A DNA stretch of 64,000 bases from Mucilaginibacter pineti. GTDB lineage: Bacteria; Bacteroidota; Bacteroidia; Sphingobacteriales; Sphingobacteriaceae. Location: contig NZ_FNAI01000009.1 in the NCBI RefSeq assembly GCF_900101875.1, forward strand, positions 62,001 to 126,000, given 5' to 3'. Positions within the stretch are counted from its first letter, which is position 1, and every line of letters starts with the position of its first letter. A model generated the notes under the pieces. The model saw nothing but the letters and a program-made list of their open reading frames with translations, was not told the DNA's origin and did no database searches. The translations under genes were made by a program, and so were the position numbers. Shown one piece after another: positions 52,456 to 61,082 of this stretch.

Positions 52456-52767
52456 GCGTGCAGATAAGGTATTTTCTTGTGAAAATATGAAATATAATTA
52501 ACTCATGTGCCTAAAAAAGCACTTAGTTAAAATATTGCTATTTATTTTTTATTAATATTAAATTTAAGATACAAGCCCAATTAATAAGTGCTATTTGCTG
52601 TTAAAGCGAGTGCTTTTTGCCTTTTTGAGTTAAATTTTGCATAAAAAGAAAAAATAAAACTGCTCATTCACAAAATCATGCAGTTAACATCAAATATCTA
52701 TTGCTATATTTGATGTTAACAAAAGATGGGCAAGCAAACTAATCTGCCTGTTATAAATTAAAGATTG
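52456..52767. other. Upstream region of the RRM gene
   Basis: AT-rich, no coding frame. The one clear element is a 15-bp perfect inverted repeat that overlaps a -7 box (52683-52720). The left half, closest to the kinase gene, shows no further signals. Confidence 0.6.
52683..52720 (+). promoter_or_regulatory. Inverted repeat over the promoter of the RRM gene
   Basis: GTTAACATCAAATAT (52683-52697) is exactly complementary to ATATTTGATGTTAAC (52706-52720) with an 8-nt loop CTATTGCT. The right arm contains a perfect -7 box TATATTTG (52705-52712), so a protein bound to the repeat, or the RNA hairpin if transcription starts upstream, would control the gene. Confidence 0.7.
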
Positions 52768-53163
52768 ATGAACATATTTGTAGGAAGCCTTCCTTTTCAA
52801 TTAGAGGAAGCCGATTTAAAAGAGCTTTTTGAAGCGTATGGTGAAGTAAGCACCGTAAAATTAATTATTGATAGAGAATCTGGCAGAAGCAAAGGTTTCG
52901 GATTTGTTGAAATGCCAGATGATGAAGCTGCACAAGCTGCAATTACAGGTTTAAACGGTTCTGAAGTTAGAGGCCGTTCAATTGCTGTAAGCCAGGCAGA
53001 AGAGAAAAAACCAAATGATCGCAGAAGCGGCGGCGGTGGTGGTTATGGCGGCAACCGTGGCGGCGGTGGTGGCTATGGCGGCGGCGGCGGTAACCGTGGC
53101 GGCGGTGGTGGCGGTGGCTACTCAAAAGATAACAGAGGCGGTGGCGGCGGTAGCCGTTGGTAA
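52768..53163 (+). CDS. RRM-type RNA-binding protein with Gly-rich tail
   Basis: 131 residues. One RNA recognition motif of the bacterial RBP type: RNP2 NIFVGSLPF and RNP1 RSKGFGFVEMPDD, then a C-terminal tail of about 45 residues made almost only of Gly with Tyr, Asn and Arg (GGGGYGGNRGGGGGYGGG-type repeats), ending in SRW. Such proteins bind mRNA and are often cold-induced. ATG at 52768 chosen; a TTG lies one codon upstream. A strong hairpin follows the gene. Confidence 0.95.
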   Translation: MNIFVGSLPFQLEEADLKELFEAYGEVSTVKLIIDRESGRSKGFGFVEMPDDEAAQAAITGLNGSEVRGRSIAVSQAEEKKPNDRRSGGGGGYGGNRGGGGGYGGGGGNRGGGGGGGYSKDNRGGGGGSRW

Positions 53164-53173
53164 TTAACAGCCT

Positions 53174-53215
53174 AAAGCAAATCGCCGGGATATAATTATC
53201 CTGGCGATTTGCTTT
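53174..53215 (+). terminator. Long 3' hairpin of the RRM gene
   Basis: AAAGCAAATCGCC and GGCGATTTGCTTT are perfectly complementary, with an inner GGATA/TATCC stem around TAAT. No T-tract follows (AAAAC), so it may be a stabilising hairpin or an incomplete terminator. Confidence 0.75.
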
Positions 53216-53310
53216 AAAACTTACAGCTAACCTATGAAAAGCAGCGGGTATTTTACCGGCATGTATTTTCTATATCAAAAAATACCCTCTTTTTTAACTT
53301 TAACGCCATC

Positions 53311-54519
53311 CTATTGCGGCAGGTTTACTTCGAAGGTAGCACCAGCTCCGGGTATCGAGGTAATGTTTAGCGTACCTTTAAGACTGTCTATAAGGTGTTT
53401 TACCAAAACCAATCCAAATCCATAGCCATTTTCGCCACCCGTGCCGTTCGTTGAGGATGCTGTTCCGCCAAGTATGGTGGCAATTCCTTTTTCATCAAGC
53501 CCTACGCCAGAGTCGGTTACCCGCATTTGTAAAACGTGTTGCACCTCGTCAATAGTAATTAAATTAAGGTCGACGATCACATGACCGCCAACAGGAGTAA
53601 ATTTTATGGCATTAGAGATAAGGTTCCCGGCTATCTGCAGCAGTTTATTTTTGGAAAATGGAATAGTTTCAGATGCCAGCGATGTGTTTACAGTGAATTT
53701 TATTTGTTTGTTGAGGGCTTGCGGGGTATAAAGCTTATCCAATTTATCTTTAAATACCAGCAGGTTAAATTCATTTCCCTTTAACTCGGGTGTTTTTTTA
53801 TCCTTTTTATTGTCGGCACTCAGTATCTCATCGGCAAGGTCGAGTATGGACCGGCCGCTTTTGTGGATCAGGCTCATAAATTCCAGGATCTCGTCCATCT
53901 GATTGTCTTCGCCTTGCGCGCTAATGAGTTGCGCCAAACCTATGATGCCGCTTAACGGCCCGCGAATATCATGAGCCACCTTCTTTTGCGTTTGCTTGGC
54001 CTCTGATAAATTGCTCTTTAGCTCCTCAATAACTTTTATGTATTTAAGCCTGTTTACAATTTCGCCGGCAATAATTTTCAGCAGCTCAATTTTCTCGGGG
54101 TTGAGTTCCTTTGCTTTGGTTTTATCAACAACGCATAGCGCGCCGATGTTATGTTCATTAACATTTAACGGAATGCCATAATAATAGCGCAGTTCGGGGC
54201 CGCCGGTAACATAAAACTTATCTTTAAACCGCTCATCTGCACTCAGGTCTTCCACCTCAAAACTCCCATCGCCCATAAGCACGTATTGGCAAACCGAATC
54301 TTCGCGGGGCATTTGTTCAAGTTCCAGATTATGGGTAGATATTGTCCACTGGGTGTAAGAATCAATGAGGTTAACTAACGACATTTCTGTGCCTGCAACT
54401 TTAGCAGCCAGTTTGGTAAGGTCTTTAAAACTGTCTTGGTGGGCCGCGTAATCAAGGTCAAGATCAGACAGACTTAACAGCCGGTCCATTTCATTTAAAG
54501 GAATGGGGGGATTCAGCAT
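53311..54519 (-). CDS. Cytoplasmic GAF histidine kinase
   Basis: 402 residues with no signal peptide or membrane segment. An N-terminal GAF domain (VAGTEMSLVNLIDSYTQWTI, YYYGIPLNVNEHNIGALCVV) is followed by a short coiled coil, HisKA with KVAHDIRGPLSGIIGLAQLI, and HATPase with NLISNAIKFTPVGG, RVTDSGVGLDEKG and GYGFGLVLVKHLIDSLKG. It should sense a cytoplasmic ligand or redox/light cue. No response regulator is adjacent; it is divergent from the dienelactone hydrolase gene and may share regulation with it. Confidence 0.94.
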   Translation of the reverse strand: MLNPPIPLNEMDRLLSLSDLDLDYAAHQDSFKDLTKLAAKVAGTEMSLVNLIDSYTQWTISTHNLELEQMPREDSVCQYVLMGDGSFEVEDLSADERFKDKFYVTGGPELRYYYGIPLNVNEHNIGALCVVDKTKAKELNPEKIELLKIIAGEIVNRLKYIKVIEELKSNLSEAKQTQKKVAHDIRGPLSGIIGLAQLISAQGEDNQMDEILEFMSLIHKSGRSILDLADEILSADNKKDKKTPELKGNEFNLLVFKDKLDKLYTPQALNKQIKFTVNTSLASETIPFSKNKLLQIAGNLISNAIKFTPVGGHVIVDLNLITIDEVQHVLQMRVTDSGVGLDEKGIATILGGTASSTNGTGGENGYGFGLVLVKHLIDSLKGTLNITSIPGAGATFEVNLPQ

Positions 54520-54725
54520 AATTTAATCAATTAGTTATGTAATAATACGATATTTTACAGCGTATAGTTTTTATATCAGCGTAACAGCCTGTTTTATAAA
54601 ACAATTATAGTGCCTTTATCTTTTTAATATAAAGGCTTAATTTATACTAAGGCTGCTATATGAAAACGTGTAAGGCAACCCAAGCGTGGCTTATAAACGT
54701 AATTGTTATAAATTCAACTATTAAT

Positions 54726-55571
54726 ATGAAAAAACTTATCCTCTTTACATTATTCATCAGCATTGGCGTCTTTGCTTTTGCACAAAACAATGTAGTTTGC
54801 CATAGTAATATATCGTCTACAAGGCAATTTGCTATGCTGGCATCAAGCTCAAAATTCAGGATGGCGCATTTAAACCCCTTACCGGTTAAGTTTCAAAGCA
54901 GTATAGGCCAATCCATAACCTATAAAACCAGCGACGGTAAGGAATCAACAGCCTATATGTTAAAAGCTAAGAAAAGTACTAACAACTATATATTGGTTGT
55001 ACATGAATGGTGGGGACTTAACGATTATGTAAAGCGCAAATCGGAGAAAATATACAACGATCTGGGGAATGTAAACATCATTGATGTAGACCTTTACGAC
55101 GGCAAGGTGGCCACTACCAGTCAGGAGGCCGGTAAATATATGCAGGCTGTGGTTGAAGATAGGGCTAAGGCCATTATAAACGGTGCGATAGCTTATGCCG
55201 GGCCAAACGCCCATATTGCCACTATAGGCTGGTGCTTTGGTGGCGGCTGGAGTTTGCAAACCACGCTGCTGGCCGGTAAAAAAGCGGTTGCCTGCGTAAT
55301 GTATTATGGTATGCCAGAGCAGGATCTTGGTAAGCTTAAAACATTAAACGCTGATGTTTTGGGGAACTTCGCTAATAAAGACCAATGGATAAACCCTAAG
55401 GTTGTTGCTAAATTTAATGACGATATGAAGGCTGCGGGTAAGAAACTTTATCTGCACCAATATGATGCTGATCATGGTTTTGCTAACCCAAGTAACCCAG
55501 CTTATAATAGTGATGCTACAAAGGATGCCTATGCTAATACCATAGCGTTTTTAAAATCACATTTGAAATAA
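54726..55571 (+). CDS. Exported dienelactone hydrolase family protein
   Basis: 281 residues; signal peptide LILFTLFISIGVFAFAQ from the ATG at 54726 (the longer frame to 54660 has no such start). Alpha/beta-hydrolase with the dienelactone hydrolase pattern: VVHEWWGLNDYVKRKS (substrate Glu), nucleophile Cys in ATIGWCFGGGWSLQ, acid in NFANKDQWINPK and His in YDADHGFANPSNP. The signal peptide is unusual for the classic cytoplasmic enzyme but common in Bacteroidota homologues. Followed by a terminator. Confidence 0.9.
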   Translation: MKKLILFTLFISIGVFAFAQNNVVCHSNISSTRQFAMLASSSKFRMAHLNPLPVKFQSSIGQSITYKTSDGKESTAYMLKAKKSTNNYILVVHEWWGLNDYVKRKSEKIYNDLGNVNIIDVDLYDGKVATTSQEAGKYMQAVVEDRAKAIINGAIAYAGPNAHIATIGWCFGGGWSLQTTLLAGKKAVACVMYYGMPEQDLGKLKTLNADVLGNFANKDQWINPKVVAKFNDDMKAAGKKLYLHQYDADHGFANPSNPAYNSDATKDAYANTIAFLKSHLK

Positions 55572-55593
55572 ACAAATTGGTTTATGTACTGTT

Positions 55594-55626
55594 AAATGGG
55601 GCAAGTTAATCCTGCCCCATTTTTTT
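55594..55626 (+). terminator. Terminator after the dienelactone hydrolase gene
   Basis: AAATGGGGCA (55594-55603) pairs with TGCCCCATTT (55613-55622), followed by a T-tract. Confidence 0.9.
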
Positions 55627-55651
55627 GTAACATTGCATAAATTTTATCTGT

Positions 55652-56626
55652 TTGACCACTTCTACAAAAAAAATAGTTTCATACTTAATAAAGGCCGGTA
55701 TATTAATAGTAGCTGCATGGTTTATTTACAGGCAGTTTGATAAAAAAAACGAAGACTTAAAAGAATTTCAGCTTTTAACATCACATATCAGCATTACCCA
55801 GGTAGTTGTTACTATGAGTTTGGTAGTAGTGTTGATGTTTGTAAACTGGTTCCTGGAAGCATTAAAATGGCGCTATGTAACCAAAACACTCATAAATATT
55901 ACCATGTGGGAGGCCGTTGAGGCGGTTTTTTGTGGGCTCACCTGGGCAGTAACCACACCCAACCGACTTGGAGAATATGGCGGCCGCGTTATGTTTTTAC
56001 CGCCGCGAAAACGTATACATGGTATTTTTGCCATGAGCGTGGGCTCGTTTAGTCAGGGTGCGGTAACCAACGTTTTGGGAGTTTTGGCTATGATATGGTT
56101 TTCATGCACTTTTATTCACGACAAATTTTGGCTGGTTACAGGTATTGTAAGTATATGCGCAGCTATTGTAATACTACAGCTCATATTTTATTTCCATATT
56201 AAATGGGCTGTAACTGTGCTTGACAGGGTGCCGCTGATAAAAAAATATCACCGCTTTTTTGAGATCATGGGCCGTTACAGAACCGGCGAGCTTTTAAAGA
56301 TCATGGGCTTTAGTATAGCCCGTTATATAACTTTTACATTTCAGTATTTCCTGGTGTTTCAGCTGTTGATTCCGCAAATGAATGTTGTACCTGTAATGCT
56401 GGTGCTAATGCTGTTTTTCCTGGTATCCTCCGCCATCCCCTCGCTTGATTTATTTGACATTGGCGTACGCGGGTTTACCGCTGCCCATTTATTTGTTTAC
56501 GTAACCGATCAAAAAATAGCTGTAATTGCGGGCGTATCGTCAATATGGCTCATAAATTTGTTTATTCCTGCTATTTTAGGCTCTTTATTTGTACTTAAAC
56601 TAAAATTCTTTGATCGCACTGCTTAG
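55652..56626 (+). CDS. Flippase-like (LPG synthase TM-region) membrane protein
   Basis: 324 residues with about eight to nine hydrophobic segments; no soluble domain. The pattern (WFLEALKWRYVTKTLI, FCGLTWAVTTPNRLGEYGGR, MSVGSFSQGAVTNVLGVLAM) is that of the lysylphosphatidylglycerol synthase transmembrane region/UPF0104 group, some of which move lipids across membranes. The R-x-x-E-Y-G-G-R polar motif in a membrane-embedded part is typical. A TTG start at 55652 is used. It overlaps the next glycosyltransferase gene by 17 bp, so the two probably work on the same lipid or glycolipid (inference). Confidence 0.8.
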   Translation: MTTSTKKIVSYLIKAGILIVAAWFIYRQFDKKNEDLKEFQLLTSHISITQVVVTMSLVVVLMFVNWFLEALKWRYVTKTLINITMWEAVEAVFCGLTWAVTTPNRLGEYGGRVMFLPPRKRIHGIFAMSVGSFSQGAVTNVLGVLAMIWFSCTFIHDKFWLVTGIVSICAAIVILQLIFYFHIKWAVTVLDRVPLIKKYHRFFEIMGRYRTGELLKIMGFSIARYITFTFQYFLVFQLLIPQMNVVPVMLVLMLFFLVSSAIPSLDLFDIGVRGFTAAHLFVYVTDQKIAVIAGVSSIWLINLFIPAILGSLFVLKLKFFDRTA

Positions 56627-57743
56627 TATTTTCACGCTGTTTTTAACCGTTGTTTACGTGCTGTTGCTGCTATTTTTAATAAAAGGGTGGGCAAACGTAA
56701 AAGAAATAACAACAACCGGTAAAACATCATTTACCACCAAAGTTACCATACTTATAGCCGCCCGTAACGAGGCCGAAAGTATTCATTTAACCATTGGCGA
56801 TATTTTAGCCCAGGATTATCCCACGCACCTGCGTGAAATTATTATTGTCGACGATCACTCTACCGATAACACTGCCGAAATTATCCGCAGCTATGCCAAT
56901 CAGGGTGTAAAACTTTTACAGCTTAACGAATCGCAGGCGCTTAACTCCTATAAAAAGAAAGCCATAGGGCGGGCCATAAATCTTTCAACCGGCGATTTGA
57001 TGGTGGCTACCGATGCCGATTGCCGCATGGGAACGGCGTGGCTTTCATCTATTGTTGCCAATTACGAAATTCATAACCCGGTAATGATCTCGTCGCCGGT
57101 AACCTATTTTGAAGAGGCTTCATTATTTGAGCTGATGCAAACCCTTGAATTTGCTTTTTTGATTGGTATAGGCGGGGCATTCATAGGCAATAAAAGGGCA
57201 TCTACCTGTAACGGCGCAAATTTTGCCTATCGTAAAGATGTATTTTATGAAGTAGGCGGCTTTACCGGTATCGATGATCTTGCATCGGGCGATGATGAAC
57301 TACTGCTGCAAAAAGTAGCCGAACGCTATCCCGGTCGTATTAATTTTTTAAAGCAAAGCGAGGCTGTTGTATATACCCATGCCAAACCTAATCTGAGCGA
57401 ATTTATGCAGCAGAGGCGCAGATGGGCTTCAAAGTCAACAAAGTATAAGGATAAAAGAGTAGTGGCACTTGGACTTACCTTTTGGCTATTCAACTTTATG
57501 TTGCTTGTGAATGCCTTGCTGGGCTTTTATGATTTTTATTTTTTCAAACTATTTTTGGTGCAGTTTTTACTAAAGTATCTTTTTGAGATTTTTTATGGCT
57601 TACCCATACTCAAATTTTTTAAACGGAGCTATCTCATCAGTCTTATATTTATTGTAGCGCCCTTGCATGTAATATACATCGTAGTAATAGGGTTTATAGG
57701 TAATAATAAAAAATATTCGTGGAAAGGCCGGGTAGTAAAATAG
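56610..57743 (+). CDS. Membrane-anchored family 2 glycosyltransferase
   Basis: 377 residues. An N-terminal membrane helix is followed by the GT-A domain: VTILIAARNEAESIHLTIGD, IIIVDDHSTDNTAEII, nucleotide-sugar metal motif ATDADCRM (DAD), GANFAYRKDVFYEVGGFTGI, DDLASGDDELLLQKV and QQRRRWASKS, the typical processive-type Q-x-x-R-W signature. Three more hydrophobic segments form the C-terminus. The TTG start at 56610 overlaps the flippase-like gene. The pair resembles polysaccharide or glycolipid assembly, but no other pathway genes are close by. Confidence 0.9.
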   Translation: MIALLSIFTLFLTVVYVLLLLFLIKGWANVKEITTTGKTSFTTKVTILIAARNEAESIHLTIGDILAQDYPTHLREIIIVDDHSTDNTAEIIRSYANQGVKLLQLNESQALNSYKKKAIGRAINLSTGDLMVATDADCRMGTAWLSSIVANYEIHNPVMISSPVTYFEEASLFELMQTLEFAFLIGIGGAFIGNKRASTCNGANFAYRKDVFYEVGGFTGIDDLASGDDELLLQKVAERYPGRINFLKQSEAVVYTHAKPNLSEFMQQRRRWASKSTKYKDKRVVALGLTFWLFNFMLLVNALLGFYDFYFFKLFLVQFLLKYLFEIFYGLPILKFFKRSYLISLIFIVAPLHVIYIVVIGFIGNNKKYSWKGRVVK

Positions 57744-57829
57744 CAGGTTTTTAATATCAATGTAATTTGTAATACTGCAATTGCTTATTGAACCTATTTG
57801 AACGATATTTAGCCAAAAGCAATTAACTG

Positions 57830-59038
57830 TTGGCCGAACTCACCCCCTCAAAAAGAATATGGAACGCCTTTAAGCGTAACAAATTTGCCCTGGCCGGGCT
57901 TGCTTTTATAGCGCTTACCCTGCTGGTTGCCATACTTGGCTATCTGATAATGCCCGATCAAACTCCGCAGGCTAACAACATGACTATTCAGCTGAGCATT
58001 AAAAGACCGGGCGCCGAATTCATGATGCTGCGGATAAAGAAAAGCGAGCCTGTAGATACGGTTGGCTTCTTCACCAAAATGCTTTTTGGGCAGCAGTCTT
58101 TTTACCGCGAGATACCCATCACCAATTACAGTTTTAAACAGGATTCGATTTATGTAGATGAGTACATTGGCGATGAAGATAAGCCTGAAAGAAAAGCTTA
58201 TAATATTTTTGAGGTAATATCAGGCATTAAGCCCGTTTACAAAAATGGGAAGGTGTCTTTTTGTTTTGCCAGGGGCAACTGTCGCGTTTACGCAGCGGAT
58301 GGGGGCCTGTACATGCGCTTTTGGGGAAGCGTTCATGATAATATTGAATTTAGAACCTACTGGCTGGGCACCGACGTTTATGGCCGGGACCTCCTAAGCC
58401 GCCTTTTATTGGGTACGCGTGTTTCCCTGGCCGTAGGCCTTATGGCGGTAATTATAAGTATGCTCATGGGCGTTACTATAGGTGCAATTGCAGGCTACTT
58501 TGGCGGGTGGATAGATGCCGGGTTAAGTTGGATAATGAATATTTTATGGTCGTTACCGGCGCTATTGCTGGTTATTGCTATCTCATTTGCTTTGGGGAAA
58601 GGCTTATGGCAAATTTTTATAGCCGTAGGTTTATCTATGTGGGTTGAAGTTGCCCGGTTGGTACGCGGGCAGGTGATGAGCCTGAAACAGGTAGAATATA
58701 TTGAAGCCGCCCGCGCACTCGGCTTTACCAACCGGCGTATCATTACCCGGCATATTTTGCCAAACATTACCGGCCCTATGCTGGTTATGGCTTCGTCAAA
58801 TTTTGCGTCGGCCATATTACTTGAAGCCGGACTTAGCTTCCTGGGCTTTGGCGCACAACCACCTATGCCGACCTGGGGTGCCATGATCAAGGAGCATTAT
58901 GGTTATATAGTTATGGACTCGGCATTTTTGGCAATAATTCCGGGTTTGGCCATTATGCTTCTGGTGTATGCTTTTAATTTAGTTACCGTTGGGCTTCGCG
59001 ATGCCTTCGATATAAAATCACAAAGTACACGCATTTGA
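57830..59038 (+). CDS. OppC/DppC-like ABC transporter permease with a large insert
   Basis: 402 residues. N-terminal OppC_N segment (RIWNAFKRNKFALAGLAFIA) and a membrane helix are followed by an unusually long soluble stretch (~residues 43-175), then the binding-protein-dependent permease domain: WLGTDVYGRDLLSRLLLGTR, the EAA motif EAARALGFTNRRIITRHILP, and LLEAGLSFLGFGAQPPMPTW. Starts with TTG. No OppB, ATPase or binding protein gene is present in the window, so its partners are encoded elsewhere. The insert is periplasmic by topology. Confidence 0.9.
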   Translation: MAELTPSKRIWNAFKRNKFALAGLAFIALTLLVAILGYLIMPDQTPQANNMTIQLSIKRPGAEFMMLRIKKSEPVDTVGFFTKMLFGQQSFYREIPITNYSFKQDSIYVDEYIGDEDKPERKAYNIFEVISGIKPVYKNGKVSFCFARGNCRVYAADGGLYMRFWGSVHDNIEFRTYWLGTDVYGRDLLSRLLLGTRVSLAVGLMAVIISMLMGVTIGAIAGYFGGWIDAGLSWIMNILWSLPALLLVIAISFALGKGLWQIFIAVGLSMWVEVARLVRGQVMSLKQVEYIEAARALGFTNRRIITRHILPNITGPMLVMASSNFASAILLEAGLSFLGFGAQPPMPTWGAMIKEHYGYIVMDSAFLAIIPGLAIMLLVYAFNLVTVGLRDAFDIKSQSTRI

Positions 59039-59075
59039 AAATATTTTTTTACTTTAGTCAGCGTACTAAAAACAA

Positions 59076-60317
59076 ATGCAGCAATATATAGACGATAGTT
59101 CTGGAGAAGACGAATTAATCAGGCTGTTGCTTAAACGGCAGTCGGAGTTAAACTCCCTTTTGGAGATAACCCGTGCTATAAATAAAAATACTGCCACCCC
59201 TATACTTATCCAGATGCTGGAAGTTATCCTGCAAAACTACCTGCAGGTTGGCAAACTCCGTTTTTTAATCGAAAAGGAAAACAAGTATGTATGTATTTCC
59301 AAATACGGCGGCGATATTGAGTCGGCGGTATTGTTGAACAAGGCCTGCAACAAACTAAGTAAAGTAAAATCGCCGATAGCTATTGCCGATCATGAAGACG
59401 CTATCCTTAGCAAATACAACTACTTTATCCCCATATACCACAAAAGTAAAGCGCTTGCTTATGCGCTGATAGGTGATTTTGATACATCGGGTGAGATGCT
59501 GAACAATGACCTGAACTTTATTCAGACACTCATGAACGTTATTATTGTAGCGTTGGAAAACAAAAAACTTTTCAGGGAACGCTTGCAATCAGAACGTTTT
59601 CAGCGCGAAATGGAGTTGGCTGTTGAAGTGCAGAACATGCTTATTCCGCTGCGGATGCACAAGGACGATAGTGTGGAGATAGGGGCCAAATACCTGCCTC
59701 ATCAAAACATCGGCGGCGATTATTTTGATTTTATCCGCCTTAACGAAAACGAATTTTTGTGGTGCATTGCAGATGTATCAGGCAAGGGAATTTCAGCAGC
59801 GTTACTGATGGCCAACTTTCAGGCCAGCCTGCACGCCTGGGCGGCGGTAGAGGATGATCTTACCAATATTGTTGACCGACTGAACAAAATTGTACTGAGC
59901 AATACAAAAGGCGAACGCTTTATAACCCTTTTTCTGGCCCGTTATAATGAGAAAAAGCGGAAGCTCAACTATATAAATGCGGGCCACAATCCCACCATTT
60001 TATACTCCGACGGTGAGGCTATTCCGTTAAAATTGGGTACCACCATGATAGGTGTTTTTGAAGAGCTGCCATTTTTAAACGAAGGCGAAATTGACATGGA
60101 GCCCGGCAGCCTTATTGTCAACTACACCGATGGTTTAATGGACTTTGAATCGACCACCAATAAAGTTTGGAATGAGGATAAATTATGCGAGTTTGTAAAA
60201 TCGCATGGGCATTTATCGCCAGATAATTTCAATGATGCATTGCTTGACCATCTGAATGTGGTTCACAAAAGCAAACCAATAGATGATATTACTTTGCTTA
60301 CTTTGAGGATATTTTAA
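59076..60317 (+). CDS. SpoIIE/RsbU-type PP2C serine phosphatase with GAF-like sensor
   Basis: 413 residues. The N-terminal ~170 residues form a GAF-like sensory domain (LNSLLEITRAINKNTATPIL onwards). A short linker helix (LQSERFQREMELAVEVQNML) leads to the PP2C SpoIIE domain: GAKYLPHQNIGGDYFDFIRL, metal ligand Asp in WCIADVSGKGISAALLMANF, YINAGHNPTILYSDG and VNYTDGLMDFES. It should dephosphorylate STAS antagonists. It is not beside the RsbW-like gene at 44.8 kb, but the two are the opposing halves of such a switch. Confidence 0.94.
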   Translation: MQQYIDDSSGEDELIRLLLKRQSELNSLLEITRAINKNTATPILIQMLEVILQNYLQVGKLRFLIEKENKYVCISKYGGDIESAVLLNKACNKLSKVKSPIAIADHEDAILSKYNYFIPIYHKSKALAYALIGDFDTSGEMLNNDLNFIQTLMNVIIVALENKKLFRERLQSERFQREMELAVEVQNMLIPLRMHKDDSVEIGAKYLPHQNIGGDYFDFIRLNENEFLWCIADVSGKGISAALLMANFQASLHAWAAVEDDLTNIVDRLNKIVLSNTKGERFITLFLARYNEKKRKLNYINAGHNPTILYSDGEAIPLKLGTTMIGVFEELPFLNEGEIDMEPGSLIVNYTDGLMDFESTTNKVWNEDKLCEFVKSHGHLSPDNFNDALLDHLNVVHKSKPIDDITLLTLRIF

Positions 60318-60330
60318 ATATAGTATGAGG

Positions 60331-60403
60331 TAGTTAGTATCAAGTATCAAGACCGCTTCATTTTTTATTTCCATTTCGAAATCTTGATACCTGATACCAA
60401 CTA
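60331..60403. repeat. Hairpin with reiterated-unit arms before rnhB
   Basis: Left arm (60331-60352) and right arm (60382-60403) match over 22 bp with two G/A differences that allow G-U pairing. The arms are built from the unit AGTATCA(A/G), with a further copy CTTGATAC at 60404-60411. Confidence 0.85.
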
Positions 60404-60417
60404 CTTGATACTTCCTC

Positions 60418-60425
60418 TATATTTG
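60418..60425 (+). promoter_or_regulatory. -7 box of rnhB
   Basis: TATATTTG, exact match to TAnnTTTG, ends only 4 bp before the rnhB ATG (60430), so a transcript from here would start at about the start codon. No -33 TTG at the usual distance; the repeated hairpin sits there instead. Confidence 0.55.
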
Positions 60426-60429
60426 CCTT

Positions 60430-61026
60430 ATGTTATTAGCCAGGTATCAGCATGAATTTATTGAGGCGGGATGCGATGAAGCAGGCAGAGGTTGTCTTGC
60501 CGGGCCGGTATTTGCAGCAGCTGTAATTTTGCCGCATGATTTTGATCACGCTATTCTTAATGATTCCAAACAGATCTCTGAAGAAATAAGATACCAGTTG
60601 CGAATAGAAATAGAAGAAAAGGCCATTGCTTATGCTGTAGCATCTGTTGATAACCTGGAGATAGATGAGATCAATATCCTCAATGCCTCTTTTCTGGCGA
60701 TGCACCGCGCTATCGAAAAATTACATTTAATGCCGCAATTTTTAATTATAGATGGTAACCGCTTTAAGAAATACCCAAACATTCCGCACGAGTGCATCAT
60801 TAAGGGCGATGGCAAGTATTTTAGCATAGCAGCGGCTTCTATACTTGCCAAAACCTACCGCGATGATTACATGCAGCAAATAGCTATTGAGCATCCGGAG
60901 TACGACTGGCATACTAACAAAGGTTATCCAACCATAAAACACCGTAAAACGGTAATGGAAATTGGCTTTACGCCATATCATCGTAAAACTTTCAGGGTTA
61001 GCGACCCTCAGCTAAGTATTTTTTAA
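60430..61026 (+). CDS. rnhB: Ribonuclease HII
   Basis: 198 residues, removes ribonucleotides from DNA and RNA-DNA hybrids. The N-terminal signature is EAGCDEAGRGCLAGPVFAAA with the catalytic Asp16-Glu17; the third Asp is in FLIIDGNRFKKYP. KGDGKYFSIAAASILAKTYR and the C-terminal GYPTIKHRKTVMEIGFTPYH complete the family pattern. It lies between the phosphatase and glycosyltransferase genes with no operon signs. The ATG is 4 bp behind a -7 box. Confidence 0.97.
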   Translation: MLLARYQHEFIEAGCDEAGRGCLAGPVFAAAVILPHDFDHAILNDSKQISEEIRYQLRIEIEEKAIAYAVASVDNLEIDEINILNASFLAMHRAIEKLHLMPQFLIIDGNRFKKYPNIPHECIIKGDGKYFSIAAASILAKTYRDDYMQQIAIEHPEYDWHTNKGYPTIKHRKTVMEIGFTPYHRKTFRVSDPQLSIF

Positions 61027-61032
61027 AGATAC

Positions 61033-61063
61033 TTTGATTAGCCCTTTCTGGTTGGTATTTTTG
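61033..61063 (+). promoter_or_regulatory. Promoter of the family 4 glycosyltransferase gene
   Basis: TTTG (61033-61036), 19-bp spacer, TATTTTTG (61056-61063): complete consensus promoter, ending 19 bp before the TTG start. Confidence 0.8.
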
Positions 61064-61082
61064 CAGCTAACCACATAACCAT

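Noticed and set aside
53030..53160. Tandem GGCGGCGGT-like repeats, considered as a repeat array or CRISPR
   Set aside because: They are the codons of the Gly-rich tail of the RRM protein and have no spacers.
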